This document shows positions 36,887 to 45,762 of a stretch of DNA of 64,000 nucleotides, piece by piece (position 1 is the stretch's first letter; every line of letters starts with the position of its first letter). The position numbers and the translations under genes were made by a program. Source of the DNA: G963667145 sp965228195. GTDB taxonomy: Bacteria; Cloacimonadota; Cloacimonadia; G963667145. The stretch is taken from positions 372,001 through 436,000 of the forward strand of contig OZ245797.1 of NCBI GenBank assembly GCA_965228195.1, in the 5' to 3' direction. The notes beneath the pieces were generated by a model. The model searched no databases. It saw only the letters and a program-made list of their open reading frames with translations, and was not told where the DNA came from.

Positions 36887-37758
36887 TTTCTGCTAATCCT
36901 GCGCTTAAAAAACTTCATCAGCTCTTTGATGTAAGACTCACCGGTGTGCATGGTCAACAAATCGACCTTTATCTTCTTAAAAGTTTGCTCGATCAACTGG
37001 TCTTGCTCTGCCACCTTGCGGGCAAATTCGGCTCGCTTCTTCTTGGATAAACTGTTCACCGTAAAGCGATCTCCCGTCTCGGGATCGACAAGCTCCAAAA
37101 TACCCGCCTTGGGCAAGATCGTCTCTGCGGGGTCTAACACCCGCAAGGCTACCACATCGTGCTTTTGGGAGAGCACTGCCAAAGATTTGGTGTAATCTTT
37201 GTCCAAGAAATCGGAGATAATAAACACCACGCTTCTTTTCTTGGTGACTTGCATCAAATACTTGATCGCCGCGCCGATGTCGGTCTTCTTTTGGCGAGGC
37301 GAAAATTGCAAGATCTCGCTCAAGATGCGCAAGATAGTTTTGCGTCCTTTCTTGGCAGGAACATACTTTTCCACCTCTTGGCAAAAAAGCATCAACCCCA
37401 CTTTATCGTTGTTGGACAAGGCAGAAAAAGCCAAAACAGCGGTCAACTCGGCGATGTATTCGGACTTGAGGTTAGAGGTGGTTCCAAACAAGGTGGAAGC
37501 CGAGCCGTCCACCAAGAAGATGATGTTTAACTCTCTGGTCTCCTCAAACTTCTTGATGTAAGGGTAGTCCATCCGCGCCGAGACGTTCCAGTCGATCTGA
37601 CGAAAACTGTCGCCATCTTGATACTGCCGCACCTCGCTAAACTCCAAACCTTGACCCTTGAAGATGCTGTGATACTCACCCGAAAAAAGGTCGGAGACGA
37701 TATCTTTGGTCGATATCTCGATTTTACGAATCTTCTTTAAAATATCTTTAGTTTTCAT
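36883..37758 (-). CDS. DUF58 family protein (VWA-related)
   Basis: The 291-residue protein carries the DUF58 blocks GEYHSIFKGQGLEFSEVRQY, DWNVSARMDYPYIKKFEETREL and the VWA-like IIFLVDGSAST. DUF58 genes almost always follow moxR in Bat-type operons. I chose the ATG at 37758 over a TTG at 37767. The cytoplasmic protein is thought to be a partner of the MoxR ATPase. Confidence 0.88.
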   Translation of the reverse strand: MKTKDILKKIRKIEISTKDIVSDLFSGEYHSIFKGQGLEFSEVRQYQDGDSFRQIDWNVSARMDYPYIKKFEETRELNIIFLVDGSASTLFGTTSNLKSEYIAELTAVLAFSALSNNDKVGLMLFCQEVEKYVPAKKGRKTILRILSEILQFSPRQKKTDIGAAIKYLMQVTKKRSVVFIISDFLDKDYTKSLAVLSQKHDVVALRVLDPAETILPKAGILELVDPETGDRFTVNSLSKKKRAEFARKVAEQDQLIEQTFKKIKVDLLTMHTGESYIKELMKFFKRRISRK

Positions 37759-37805
37759 GATTTTCAAAACTATCGATTAGATAATTTTTGCCAAAATAGT
37801 TCCTT

Positions 37806-38792
37806 TTAGGGGACGCGAATCTCACCGAAGATTCTGGTGATGATATCCTCCACCGTCACTTGCTCGGCTTCTGCCTCATAAGACAAGATCAAGCGATGCC
37901 GCAAAACATCTTTGCCGATAGCTTTCACATCGTCGGGAGTCACAAATCCTCGCCCAGACAAGAAAGCGTGCGCTCTAGCAGCCAAGGCTAAGTTAATCGT
38001 CGCCCTAGGGGAAGCTCCACAGTCGATCAGATCTTGCAAATCTTTCAGGTTGCGGTAATTTTCCGGTTCCCTGGTGGCAAAAACCAAATCGACGATGTAA
38101 TCTTTGACTTTTTGTTCGATATATATTTGCCCAACCAACTCTTTCATCTGGAGCAAATCTTGCGGCGAGAGCATCGGCTCCACATCCAAAAGCTCTTGAC
38201 CGATCATTCTATCCAAAACCAGCTTCTCTTGATCTCTGGTGGGATACTCAACTTTGAGTTTGAGCATAAACCTGTCCATCTGCGCCTCGGGCAAAGGATA
38301 AGTTCCTTCTTGATCCAGAGGGTTTTGGGTAGCCATCACCAAGAAAGGAGCCTCCAGCTTGTAGGTGCTATCACCGATGGTCACCTGCTTTTCTTGCATC
38401 GCCTCCAGCAAAGCTGCCTGCACCTTGGCAGGGGCTCTGTTGATTTCGTCGGCAAGAACGAAGTTGGCAAAGATTGGACCTAGCTTGGGATTAAACTCAC
38501 CGGTTTTTTGGTTGTAGATCATCGTTCCCACGATATCCGCCGGCAACAGATCGGGCGTAAACTGAACCCTAGAAAAAGAGGCTTTGATAGCTTTGGCAGT
38601 GGTGCTGATAGACAAAGTTTTGGCAAGACCAGGAACGCCTTCCAAGAGAATATGTCCCCCGGTGAGTAGACCAATAAAGATCCGCTTGAGCATATAATCT
38701 TGCCCAACTATCACTTTTTTGATCTCTTGCTCGAGGTTGTTTATCTTCACCGAGTTCTCGGCAATAACTCTATTTAACTCTTCAATCGTCAT
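37806..38792 (-). CDS. MoxR family AAA+ ATPase
   Basis: The 328-residue protein has Walker A EGVPGLAKT, Walker B VLADEINRAPAKVQAALLEAMQE, sensor 1 MATQNPLDQEGTYPLPEAQMDRF and a C-terminal lid. MoxR ATPases act as chaperones for VWA proteins. It is the first gene of the moxR-DUF58-bat-rimO operon. I chose the ATG at 38792 because GGAGG is 4 nt upstream. Confidence 0.93.
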   Translation of the reverse strand: MTIEELNRVIAENSVKINNLEQEIKKVIVGQDYMLKRIFIGLLTGGHILLEGVPGLAKTLSISTTAKAIKASFSRVQFTPDLLPADIVGTMIYNQKTGEFNPKLGPIFANFVLADEINRAPAKVQAALLEAMQEKQVTIGDSTYKLEAPFLVMATQNPLDQEGTYPLPEAQMDRFMLKLKVEYPTRDQEKLVLDRMIGQELLDVEPMLSPQDLLQMKELVGQIYIEQKVKDYIVDLVFATREPENYRNLKDLQDLIDCGASPRATINLALAARAHAFLSGRGFVTPDDVKAIGKDVLRHRLILSYEAEAEQVTVEDIITRIFGEIRVP

Positions 38793-38823
38793 AATTCCTC
38801 CCACAAATTCAAACTTTTGTTAA

Positions 38824-38829
38824 ATTATA
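38824..38829 (-). promoter_or_regulatory. Candidate -10 of the moxR-bat operon
   Basis: A perfect TATAAT on the minus strand lies 32-37 nt upstream of the moxR ATG, which gives a leader that just holds the GGAGG ribosome site. There is no good -35 at 17 nt; TTGACT lies too close to it. Confidence 0.35.
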
Positions 38830-38915
38830 AGTTTCAAGTCAAATCGGTCTTAAAAAAAAAGCACTTATTCGCAAATTTTAAAAAATCTAACAAATAAATG
38901 CTCAGCAAAAAAAAA

Positions 38916-38991
38916 TGGCATCCCGTAGGGGAATTGAACCCCTGTTGCCAGGATGAAAACCTGGAGTCCTGGGCCACTAGACGAACGGGAC
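38916..38991 (-). tRNA. tRNA-Glu (anticodon TTC)
   Basis: The minus strand reads GTCCCGTTCGTCTAGTGG. The anticodon arm CCAGGTTTTCATCCTGG gives TTC, and the 3' end is GCCA with encoded CCA. The acceptor pairs GTCCCGT with ACGGGAT. Confidence 0.95.
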
Positions 38992-39007
38992 CCTTTCTTT
39001 AAAAAAA

Positions 39008-39082
39008 TGGTGAGCGTAGATGGATTTGAACCATCGACTCTCTGCTTAAAAGGCAGATACTCTACCGCTGAGTTATACGCCC
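39008..39082 (-). tRNA. tRNA-Lys (anticodon TTT)
   Basis: The minus strand reads GGGCGTATAACTCAGCGG. The anticodon loop CTTTTAA gives TTT, and the CCA end is encoded. It lies 16 nt upstream of tRNA-Glu in the direction of transcription, so the two form a tandem tRNA unit between two operons. Confidence 0.95.
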
Positions 39083-39144
39083 ACTTACCTTAATCAATTC
39101 TGGACTCTTTTTAAAAGTTGCCTCTGGTGTGTCAACTCCTAACT

Positions 39145-41640
39145 TTAACTTTTTGAAAATCTCCTCTTAACCACGCTCTTTACAACAACAAACAAAAACA
39201 AAAGCGACCAAACGATCTTGAACCCTTGGGAGACCATCTTGGTCCATTGCATACTGTAAGGAGCAAACTCGAAGCGCAGGCTATGCTCTCCTGCCGGCAC
39301 GAAAACAGAAGAGAGGACATGGTTGGTCTTATATATAGCCACCAGTTCATCGTCCAGATAAGCGTGCCAACCATCGGGGTAGTAGACGCTGCTGACCACA
39401 AACAGGCCATCTTTCTGGTTTTGCAAACGAAACTTGATGTTATGAGGATCGAACGCCAAAAGCTCAACCTTCTCATCGTCCGGTTTTTGGACATTTTTTT
39501 GAGGCTCCTCTTCCAGAAGGGCAGTTCTTTGCACCGAAAACTTTTCGCTTTTGAGCAAGTCAAACCTCTGCTTTTTGGTGGTGACCACCTTGTAGTCACG
39601 AACAAACCAACCTTTGGGCATAGCCTCTTTGTTCAAGTAAACATTGTATTTAGAGCCGGTGAAAACAAGTTTGAGGTCTGCAAAAGGTCTTTGGTCTGGC
39701 AAAACGGCAGAGGTCAAAAAATATTTTGCCGAGAGCATATTGCTGATGTTGCGAGCCAAGCCACCATTAACAACACCATTATCGACTAAATCTTGGTAGA
39801 TGCGGAGCTTGGCTGCCGAATACCCTCCGATAGATTGAAAGACACTCGAATACTTTTTGGAAGCCCAAAAATCGCTCATCACCGGATAAACGCGATAAGG
39901 GCTAAAGATCTCACCCTCTTTCTTTTGGGCTACGATGAACTTCTCGGCAGGGCTAAGCTGGAAAACCTTTTTGGTAACCTCGTTTCCTTTTTGCAAATTG
40001 GTGTAACTGCCGGCAGATTTTTTGAACAAAAACCTGTTTTGAATCTGGTAAAAGTCGATCAACATCAAGCCTGAGATCAAGACAAAAAAGAAAAGTTTTC
40101 GCTTGAACCACCTTTTCAAATAGGCGAACACCAAACCAAAAGCTAGTAGCAAATAGACCAAATAGCGCAAGGTGTCGGAGATGAGCATCTCTTGGCGGAT
40201 GGTTTTGATTATCAACATCGATTGGGCGTCGTAACGGTCTGAGAGGGAAGAGTAAGAAAACTGACCCGAAAAAGCCAACACCAGCAATCCTATACCTAAA
40301 AAGATGCCGAAGTTTATCAAAACCACCTTGAAAAGGTTCTCTTTTTTGTTATGCAAAATATCGTTAATCCCATAGCCAGCCAACACGGCAACGATAAACT
40401 CCACCAAGATCAAGATCATGGAGGGAACCCTGAACTTATTGAACCCTGGGGCGAAGTTGAAAAAGAGGTCGTAAACTAGGGAAAAGTGCCTACCAAAAGA
40501 GAGGAACACTGCCAAAACTGCCAAAAACACCAAACTTTTCACCATATTATTGCGCAGATTCAAACCTATGCCGACAAAAGCCAAGAAAAGAAGGATGACT
40601 CCCGCATAATCTGTGCCTTGATTAAAAGGCATATCACCCCAATAACCAGGAATATCACGCCCGGCAAGGTGCGGATATTGGGGATTGTTAACATCGTATC
40701 TTTCCCCGCTGGCTCCTCCCCTGGCTCTGGGGATAGCAAGAGTCAAAAGCTCTTGAGGAGAAAAGCTCCAAGAGGTTGCATAAGATTTGCTCAGACCGAT
40801 TCTACCATTTTCGGTTTTAGCTCCTCTGATGGTGTGCTTAGAGTACTCCTGAGTAAGTAACATCGGTTCAAAAGCTACTCCAACCACGATGATGGTCGCC
40901 ATCAGCAAAAATAGACCGCTTTTGAGAAGATGTTTAGTTTTTTTGCGATACTCGATCAACTTAGCCAGCGTCACCACCCCGATCAACATCGCCGTGTAGT
41001 AGATTATTTGATAGTGATTACTTTGAATCTGCCAAACTTGGAAAAAAGAGAAAAAAACTAAGTTTTGCCAATTCGGTTTATCGAATAACCTTAAAAAAAA
41101 CAGTAAACAGACCGGAATAAGCAAAACCCCAAAAAACTTCCATATATGCCCGATAGCAAACAACACACCCCAGTGAGGGATTAAGGAAAAGCCCAAAGCA
41201 GCGAAGAAACAAGCCATTCTGCCAACTCGAAAGTGGCGAAGCAAGAAAAACATCCCCAACACACCCACCAGCAAATAAACCCCGCCATAACCGACCACTT
41301 TGTCCAGTTTCACATAAGAGGCAACAGCGTTGGCTCTGGGATGACTAGAGGTGAAAGCGTAATTGGGCTCACCAGAGAACATCGTCAAGTTGTTGAAAGC
41401 CCTTTTCCCCGTGGCTTTACTCCACTGGCTATTCAAGTTCTCACTAGAAGAGATCGAGTCGTAACCGGCTGTCCTGTAGCCGGCAAAGGTGATCGGGTTG
41501 AAGATGATGAGCACCAACAAAGAGAGCAGCACTGGATAGAGCCAAGCTTGGTGCTTTTTGAAGAGGTTGTCTTGAGTGGCTGCCACAACTTTTTTCGGTT
41601 TACTACTTATCGCTTTCTGATTTTTTTTCTTTTTACTCAC
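39145..41640 (-). CDS. YfhO-like large membrane protein
   Basis: The 831-residue protein has a basic N terminus, about 12-13 membrane segments spread over residues ~30-540, and a soluble C-terminal domain followed by a last membrane helix. YfhO-type cues are the first-loop SLSYATSWSFSPQELL region, NKFRVPSMILILVEFIVAVLAGYG and the C-terminal SVYYPDGWHAYLDD. Family proteins are linked to glycosylation of surface polymers such as lipoteichoic acid; the substrate here is unknown. The GTG start at 41640 has GGAAGGA upstream. It is the last gene of the miaB operon. Confidence 0.75.
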   Translation of the reverse strand: MSKKKKNQKAISSKPKKVVAATQDNLFKKHQAWLYPVLLSLLVLIIFNPITFAGYRTAGYDSISSSENLNSQWSKATGKRAFNNLTMFSGEPNYAFTSSHPRANAVASYVKLDKVVGYGGVYLLVGVLGMFFLLRHFRVGRMACFFAALGFSLIPHWGVLFAIGHIWKFFGVLLIPVCLLFFLRLFDKPNWQNLVFFSFFQVWQIQSNHYQIIYYTAMLIGVVTLAKLIEYRKKTKHLLKSGLFLLMATIIVVGVAFEPMLLTQEYSKHTIRGAKTENGRIGLSKSYATSWSFSPQELLTLAIPRARGGASGERYDVNNPQYPHLAGRDIPGYWGDMPFNQGTDYAGVILLFLAFVGIGLNLRNNMVKSLVFLAVLAVFLSFGRHFSLVYDLFFNFAPGFNKFRVPSMILILVEFIVAVLAGYGINDILHNKKENLFKVVLINFGIFLGIGLLVLAFSGQFSYSSLSDRYDAQSMLIIKTIRQEMLISDTLRYLVYLLLAFGLVFAYLKRWFKRKLFFFVLISGLMLIDFYQIQNRFLFKKSAGSYTNLQKGNEVTKKVFQLSPAEKFIVAQKKEGEIFSPYRVYPVMSDFWASKKYSSVFQSIGGYSAAKLRIYQDLVDNGVVNGGLARNISNMLSAKYFLTSAVLPDQRPFADLKLVFTGSKYNVYLNKEAMPKGWFVRDYKVVTTKKQRFDLLKSEKFSVQRTALLEEEPQKNVQKPDDEKVELLAFDPHNIKFRLQNQKDGLFVVSSVYYPDGWHAYLDDELVAIYKTNHVLSSVFVPAGEHSLRFEFAPYSMQWTKMVSQGFKIVWSLLFLFVVVKSVVKRRFSKS

Positions 41641-41663
41641 GCTTGTCCTTCCTTTTAACTGAT

Positions 41664-42353
41664 CTACTGGTAATCTCGTCTGCCGAAGATCGAGCTACCC
41701 ACACGAAGCATGTTGGCGCCGCACTCCAAGGCGAGCTGATAATCTCCGCTCATCCCCATGGAGAGCCACTTCATTTGTGCCGTTTTGATAGCTTGGCACT
41801 CCTGAAAAATCTCTTTGAGCAAGAGGAAACACCTCTTGGTAGCCAACGGCTCTGGACTCAAAGAGCCGATTGTCATCAGCCCTTGAACCTCAAGGTTGGG
41901 TAGCTTTGATATTTTTTCCACCAGCCCAAAAGCTTCTTGCTTATCCGCTCCCGACTTGGAAGATTCGTCCGAGGTGTTGACCTGCACCAAAACCTTTTGC
42001 TTCTTCCCCATATTTTGCAAAGCTGCATCTAACTTTTCGGCGGTGGAGAGCTTATCTAACGAGTGGATAAGGGTCGGCTGGAGCTTGAGCAACTTATTGA
42101 TCTTGTTGCTTTGCAGATGCCCGATGAAGTGAAACTCTTGGTAAGCTTGTTGCAAACAAGGGAGCTTGCCTTGAGCCTCTTGCACCTTGTTCTCTCCGAT
42201 GTATTCGGCTCCTGCGGCGATTGCCTGATCCACTTTTTCGGCTGGGTGCGTCTTGGTAACCACAATCAACTTGACCTCTCGGCTAGGGTCTCCTATCTTT
42301 TGCAAGGTAGCGGCTATCCTCTTTTTGACCTCTTGTAAGTTTTGACTTATCAT
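41664..42353 (-). CDS. YggS/PLPBP family PLP homeostasis protein
   Basis: The 229-residue alanine-racemase-like barrel has the PLP lysine in IVVTKTHPAEKVDQAI, then IGENKVQEAQGKL, FIGHLQSNKI and SMGMSGDYQLALECGANMLRVGSSIFG. The family buffers pyridoxal phosphate and has no known enzymatic activity. It overlaps the upstream gene by 4 nt (ATGA). Confidence 0.93.
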   Translation of the reverse strand: MISQNLQEVKKRIAATLQKIGDPSREVKLIVVTKTHPAEKVDQAIAAGAEYIGENKVQEAQGKLPCLQQAYQEFHFIGHLQSNKINKLLKLQPTLIHSLDKLSTAEKLDAALQNMGKKQKVLVQVNTSDESSKSGADKQEAFGLVEKISKLPNLEVQGLMTIGSLSPEPLATKRCFLLLKEIFQECQAIKTAQMKWLSMGMSGDYQLALECGANMLRVGSSIFGRRDYQ

Positions 42354-42664
42354 AAATCTTCCAAATCTTCCAGATCGTCCAAAAAATCTTCGTCGTCATC
42401 ATCTTCGTCTTCGTCGTCCAAACCTTCGTTGGTGATCCAATCGGGACAAAAGAAGATAGGGTCACGATAGTCGTAGCCCGAGATGTTCTCCAACCCCAAC
42501 CGCTCCAAGATCTCCTCTTCCCAAACCGTGTAATAGACATAGTCGCCTTCGGTTTTGTAACTCAAGATCGGCTTGTTGAACCGCTCAAAATCTATCTTTC
42601 TCTCCAAAAGTTGCAAAAACTGTTTTATCCTCTCTTTATCGTATTCAAACAAAAAATCACTCAT
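42350..42664 (-). CDS. Small acidic protein of unknown function
   Basis: The product has 104 residues. The first ~80 residues look folded (IKQFLQLLERKIDFERFNKP, GDYVYYTVWEEEILERLG). The tail is strongly acidic (DDEDEDDDDEDFLDDLEDLED). It overlaps both the fumarase beta gene and yggS by 4 nt, so it is clearly translated within the operon. I do not recognise a family. The ATG at 42664 has a GAGGGGGGTG element upstream. Confidence 0.6.
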   Translation of the reverse strand: MSDFLFEYDKERIKQFLQLLERKIDFERFNKPILSYKTEGDYVYYTVWEEEILERLGLENISGYDYRDPIFFCPDWITNEGLDDEDEDDDDEDFLDDLEDLEDL

Positions 42665-43152
42665 AATATGCACCCCCCTCGAGCATCAATACCGACCCAA
42701 AGAGGCATTTTGTCAACCAATAGTTTTCGTATCGCCTCTGTGCCCAGCTCTGGATACGCCAGTAGTTCTTGCCTAACAATGGATTGGGCGTATAGCACCC
42801 CGCAACCTCCCAAAGCCAAAGCGTAGACCGATGCGTTTTTTTGCAAAGATTTTTGCACCCGCTTATCTCGGGGACCTTTGCCGATTAGTAGCCTTACCCC
42901 TTTGTCTAGAAGCGCTGGGGTAAACTTGTCCATTCGGGCAGAGGTGGTGGGACCACAAGAGACTATCTTGTCGCCATTTAAGATAGGACCCGCATAAAAG
43001 ATAGCCGCGTCTTGCAGATCAAAAGGTAGCCGCTTCCCCTCTTGCAAAAGCTCCCAAAGACGCAAGTGAGCAGCGTCTCGTGCCAAGTAGATCGTCCCGG
43101 TGTAAGTGAAAAACTCCCCCGCCTTGAGGTTTTGCAGTTGGTCTATTTTCAT
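42661..43152 (-). CDS. Class I fumarase beta subunit (C-terminal type)
   Basis: The 163-residue protein shows the beta-subunit swivel domain of two-subunit class I hydro-lyases: GEFFTYTGTIYLARDAAHLRL at the start, GPTTSARMDKFTPALLDKG and IGKGPRDKRV. It overlaps the alpha gene by 4 nt. Together they interconvert fumarate and malate, although L-tartrate dehydratase (TtdAB) has the same architecture and cannot be excluded. Confidence 0.88.
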   Translation of the reverse strand: MKIDQLQNLKAGEFFTYTGTIYLARDAAHLRLWELLQEGKRLPFDLQDAAIFYAGPILNGDKIVSCGPTTSARMDKFTPALLDKGVRLLIGKGPRDKRVQKSLQKNASVYALALGGCGVLYAQSIVRQELLAYPELGTEAIRKLLVDKMPLWVGIDARGGCIL

Positions 43153-43970
43153 AAGGTTAACTCCAAGTGTCTATTCACATAACAGCCCAAGTTCACGGCA
43201 ACAGGAAGGCTGGCTATATGACAAGGTGCGCTCAAGATCTTCACTGCCAAGGCAGTCGGCTGCTCTTCCAACCCTTGCGGCCCGATTTTTAGAGCCTGCA
43301 CCTTTTGCAAGATCGACTCTTCCAGCAAGGCGTAATCTTGGCAAGGGTTCGGTTTTGGCAAAGGGCGAGCCAAAGCTTTTTTGGCTAAAAGGGCGACTTG
43401 CTCAAAGTTGCCGCCGATGCCGATGCCGATGATGTAGGGCGGACAAGCCGCCGCTCCTGCTCTTCTCACCCAATCTACCACAAAATCTTCGATCTCCAGA
43501 GCCGATGCGGTGGGGTCGAACATCTTCAGAGTGCTTTTGTTTTCGGCGCCGCCACCTTTTGCCAGTAGCGTAAATCGCAACCGATCGCCAGAACAGATGC
43601 TGGTGTGAACCACGGCAGGGGTGTTATCTTGGCTGTTGTCTCGATGAAAAAGCGGATCTTTGACGATAGATTTGCGCAAGCCCTGATAACCTGACCGCAC
43701 GCCAGAGTTGATCGCTTCTTGGAAGTTGCCACCGACGATCTGGACATCTTGACCGAACTCCACAAAAACCACCACCGTCCCCGTGTCTTGACAAATGGGC
43801 AACCTCTTTTCTTTGGCTAGGTTAATGTTTTTTACCATCATTGCCACCACACCTTGGCTTTTCTGGTAGCTTTGCAAGGCGTCCAAAATATCGGAGTCCA
43901 AGTCGGTTGCCATCTGCTGGCAAGCTTCGCCTATCGCCTTTGTTATCTGTTTGCAATCTATCTGTCTCAT
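43149..43970 (-). CDS. Class I fumarase alpha subunit (N-terminal, iron-sulfur type)
   Basis: The 273-residue protein contains the three cysteines expected to hold the [4Fe-4S] cluster: LPICQDTGTVVVFVEFG, AAACPPYIIGIGIGGNFEQ and a C-terminal LGCYVN. The cluster activates the substrate at the interface with the beta subunit. This oxygen-sensitive class fits an anaerobic lifestyle. It starts 26 nt after the mnmA stop. Confidence 0.9.
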   Translation of the reverse strand: MRQIDCKQITKAIGEACQQMATDLDSDILDALQSYQKSQGVVAMMVKNINLAKEKRLPICQDTGTVVVFVEFGQDVQIVGGNFQEAINSGVRSGYQGLRKSIVKDPLFHRDNSQDNTPAVVHTSICSGDRLRFTLLAKGGGAENKSTLKMFDPTASALEIEDFVVDWVRRAGAAACPPYIIGIGIGGNFEQVALLAKKALARPLPKPNPCQDYALLEESILQKVQALKIGPQGLEEQPTALAVKILSAPCHIASLPVAVNLGCYVNRHLELTL

Positions 43971-43996
43971 TTACAACCACCTTTTCTCTTTTCTGA

Positions 43997-45040
43997 TCAA
44001 CCTAACTCCCCGCCGCCAACAAGCAAGTTACCCCGATAAAAAACTGCCGACTGCCCTGGGGCGATGGTTTTCATCGGTTTTTGGGTCTGCACCAGATAAC
44101 CTTTGCCCTTGGCTACCACCTTCTGTACCGGCACGGGCATGCTGTGATAACAGGTTTGCACCACCAACCCTTGCCCAGAAAAAAACTTTTCCTCCAATAG
44201 ATTCACCTTCTTGATGTAAAAAAGGAAGCTTTCCAAAAGCGACTTGTCTTCTACCACCGTGATGGAGTTACACTTGGCGTTTTTGGACTTCACATACAAA
44301 GGCGTAGCGTAAGGTATCTCCAGCCCGCGGCGTTGCCCGATGGTGTAATACTCGATGCCTTTGTGTTCGCCGATTTTTTTGCCACCTAGTCGCACCGCAC
44401 CGGCGTGCTGACCTATCAAACGCTGCAGCAGCTCCTTATAGTCGTTCTCGATGAAGCAAACGCCTTGACTCTCTTTGCCTGACTCCACCAACCCCAGTTG
44501 TAAAGCGATAGATTTTATCTGCGACTTCTTCATCTCAGCCAAAGGAAAAAACATCTTGGAGAGCTGATTTTGTTGCAGACGCCAGAAGAAGTAGGTCTGA
44601 TCTTTGGCGTCGTCTTGAGCCTTGTAGATATGGTAGCGACCCTCTTCTTGCACCACCTTGGCGTAGTGCCCGCTGGCAACCTTGGCAAACCCTTTTGCCG
44701 CTAACCTCTGCACAAACTCTCCCCATTTGATATAAAGGTTGCAATCCACACAAGGGTTTGGCGTGAGCCCCTGTCGATACTTCTGCAAGAAAGGTTGGAT
44801 AACTTTTTGGTTAAACTCTGGGCGCAGGTCGATAACCTCAAAAGGTAAGCCCAGCTTCTGAGCCACCGCTCTAGATTTTTCGATCGTCCCTTTGTTGCCA
44901 CTGCCACCTTCGAAGCCAAGAGCGTCGTCATCAAAAAGTTGCATGGTGAAGCAGTGAACATCGTAACCTTGCTGGCGCAAGAAGTAGGCACAAACAGACG
45001 AGTCAATGCCTCCGGAGAGTGCCAAAGCGATTTTTTTCAT
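43997..45040 (-). CDS. mnmA: tRNA-specific 2-thiouridylase MnmA
   Basis: The 347-residue protein has the PP-loop ALSGGIDSSV, the tRNA-recognition and catalytic cysteines in LTPNPCVDCN and SQGVCFIENDY, and GIEYYTIGQRRGLEIP. It adds sulfur to U34 of Glu, Gln and Lys tRNAs, and a tRNA-Glu/tRNA-Lys pair lies 5 kb away. Its start overlaps kdsB by 4 nt. Confidence 0.95.
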   Translation of the reverse strand: MKKIALALSGGIDSSVCAYFLRQQGYDVHCFTMQLFDDDALGFEGGSGNKGTIEKSRAVAQKLGLPFEVIDLRPEFNQKVIQPFLQKYRQGLTPNPCVDCNLYIKWGEFVQRLAAKGFAKVASGHYAKVVQEEGRYHIYKAQDDAKDQTYFFWRLQQNQLSKMFFPLAEMKKSQIKSIALQLGLVESGKESQGVCFIENDYKELLQRLIGQHAGAVRLGGKKIGEHKGIEYYTIGQRRGLEIPYATPLYVKSKNAKCNSITVVEDKSLLESFLFYIKKVNLLEEKFFSGQGLVVQTCYHSMPVPVQKVVAKGKGYLVQTQKPMKTIAPGQSAVFYRGNLLVGGGELG

Positions 45041-45762
45041 GGTGATAAGATCTCGATCGCTTTTTGCAAATCTGCGGGGGTGTCGATTCCCAAGATTTTA
45101 TCTTTTATCTGTGCCATCTTTATCTTCACTCCGTTTTGCAAAAAACGCAGCTGCTCAAGGTTCTCGGCAATCTCTAGAGTAGACTTTTGTGTTTGGACAA
45201 ACTCCCCCAGAGCTTTCTTTGTGTAAGCGTAAAGACCGATGTGACCAAAATAGTCCACCTTGTTGCCATCACGATTGTAAGGGATGACACTGCGCGAGAA
45301 GTAGAGGGCGAAGTTGTTTTGGTCGCACACCACCTTGACGCAGTTGGGATCTAGCACATCTTGCTCGTTTTGCAACTGGGACATCGCCGAGGCAACCTGA
45401 ATGCTCCCATCGTCGAACGAAGAGAGGACAGCCCACACCGCCTTTTTGGGCAAGAAAGGCTCGTCGCCTTGGATGTTACAGACGATATCACACTCGGCGC
45501 TGCTCACCACCTCCCAAATTCTGTCGCTCCCGGTTCGATGATCAGGCAAGGTCATCGCCACGCTTCCACCAAAATCTTTCACACAAGCAAAAATCCGCTC
45601 ATCGTCGGTAGCCACCACCACCTTGTCGAAAAGCCCGAAGCTGAGAGTGTTTTCATAAACTCTTTGGATCAGCGGTTTACCTGCCAAATCTGCCAAAGGT
45701 TTACCCGGAAGCCTGGTGGAGGCGTAGCGGGCAGGGATTACTGCCCAAAATTTTTTGCTCAT
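45037..45762 (-). CDS. kdsB: 3-deoxy-manno-octulosonate cytidylyltransferase
   Basis: The 241-residue nucleotidyltransferase has the start PARYASTRLPGKPLADLAGKPL, NIQGDEPFLP (metal and CTP site) and IGLYAYTKKALGEF. It activates Kdo as CMP-Kdo for lipopolysaccharide core synthesis, which implies an LPS outer membrane. It overlaps the miaB stop by 4 nt. Confidence 0.95.
   Translation of the reverse strand: MSKKFWAVIPARYASTRLPGKPLADLAGKPLIQRVYENTLSFGLFDKVVVATDDERIFACVKDFGGSVAMTLPDHRTGSDRIWEVVSSAECDIVCNIQGDEPFLPKKAVWAVLSSFDDGSIQVASAMSQLQNEQDVLDPNCVKVVCDQNNFALYFSRSVIPYNRDGNKVDYFGHIGLYAYTKKALGEFVQTQKSTLEIAENLEQLRFLQNGVKIKMAQIKDKILGIDTPADLQKAIEILSP

Noticed and set aside
37806..38792. Methanol dehydrogenase-linked MoxR function
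   Set aside because: The gene heads a Bat-type operon with DUF58 and VWA genes, and no methanol dehydrogenase genes are present.
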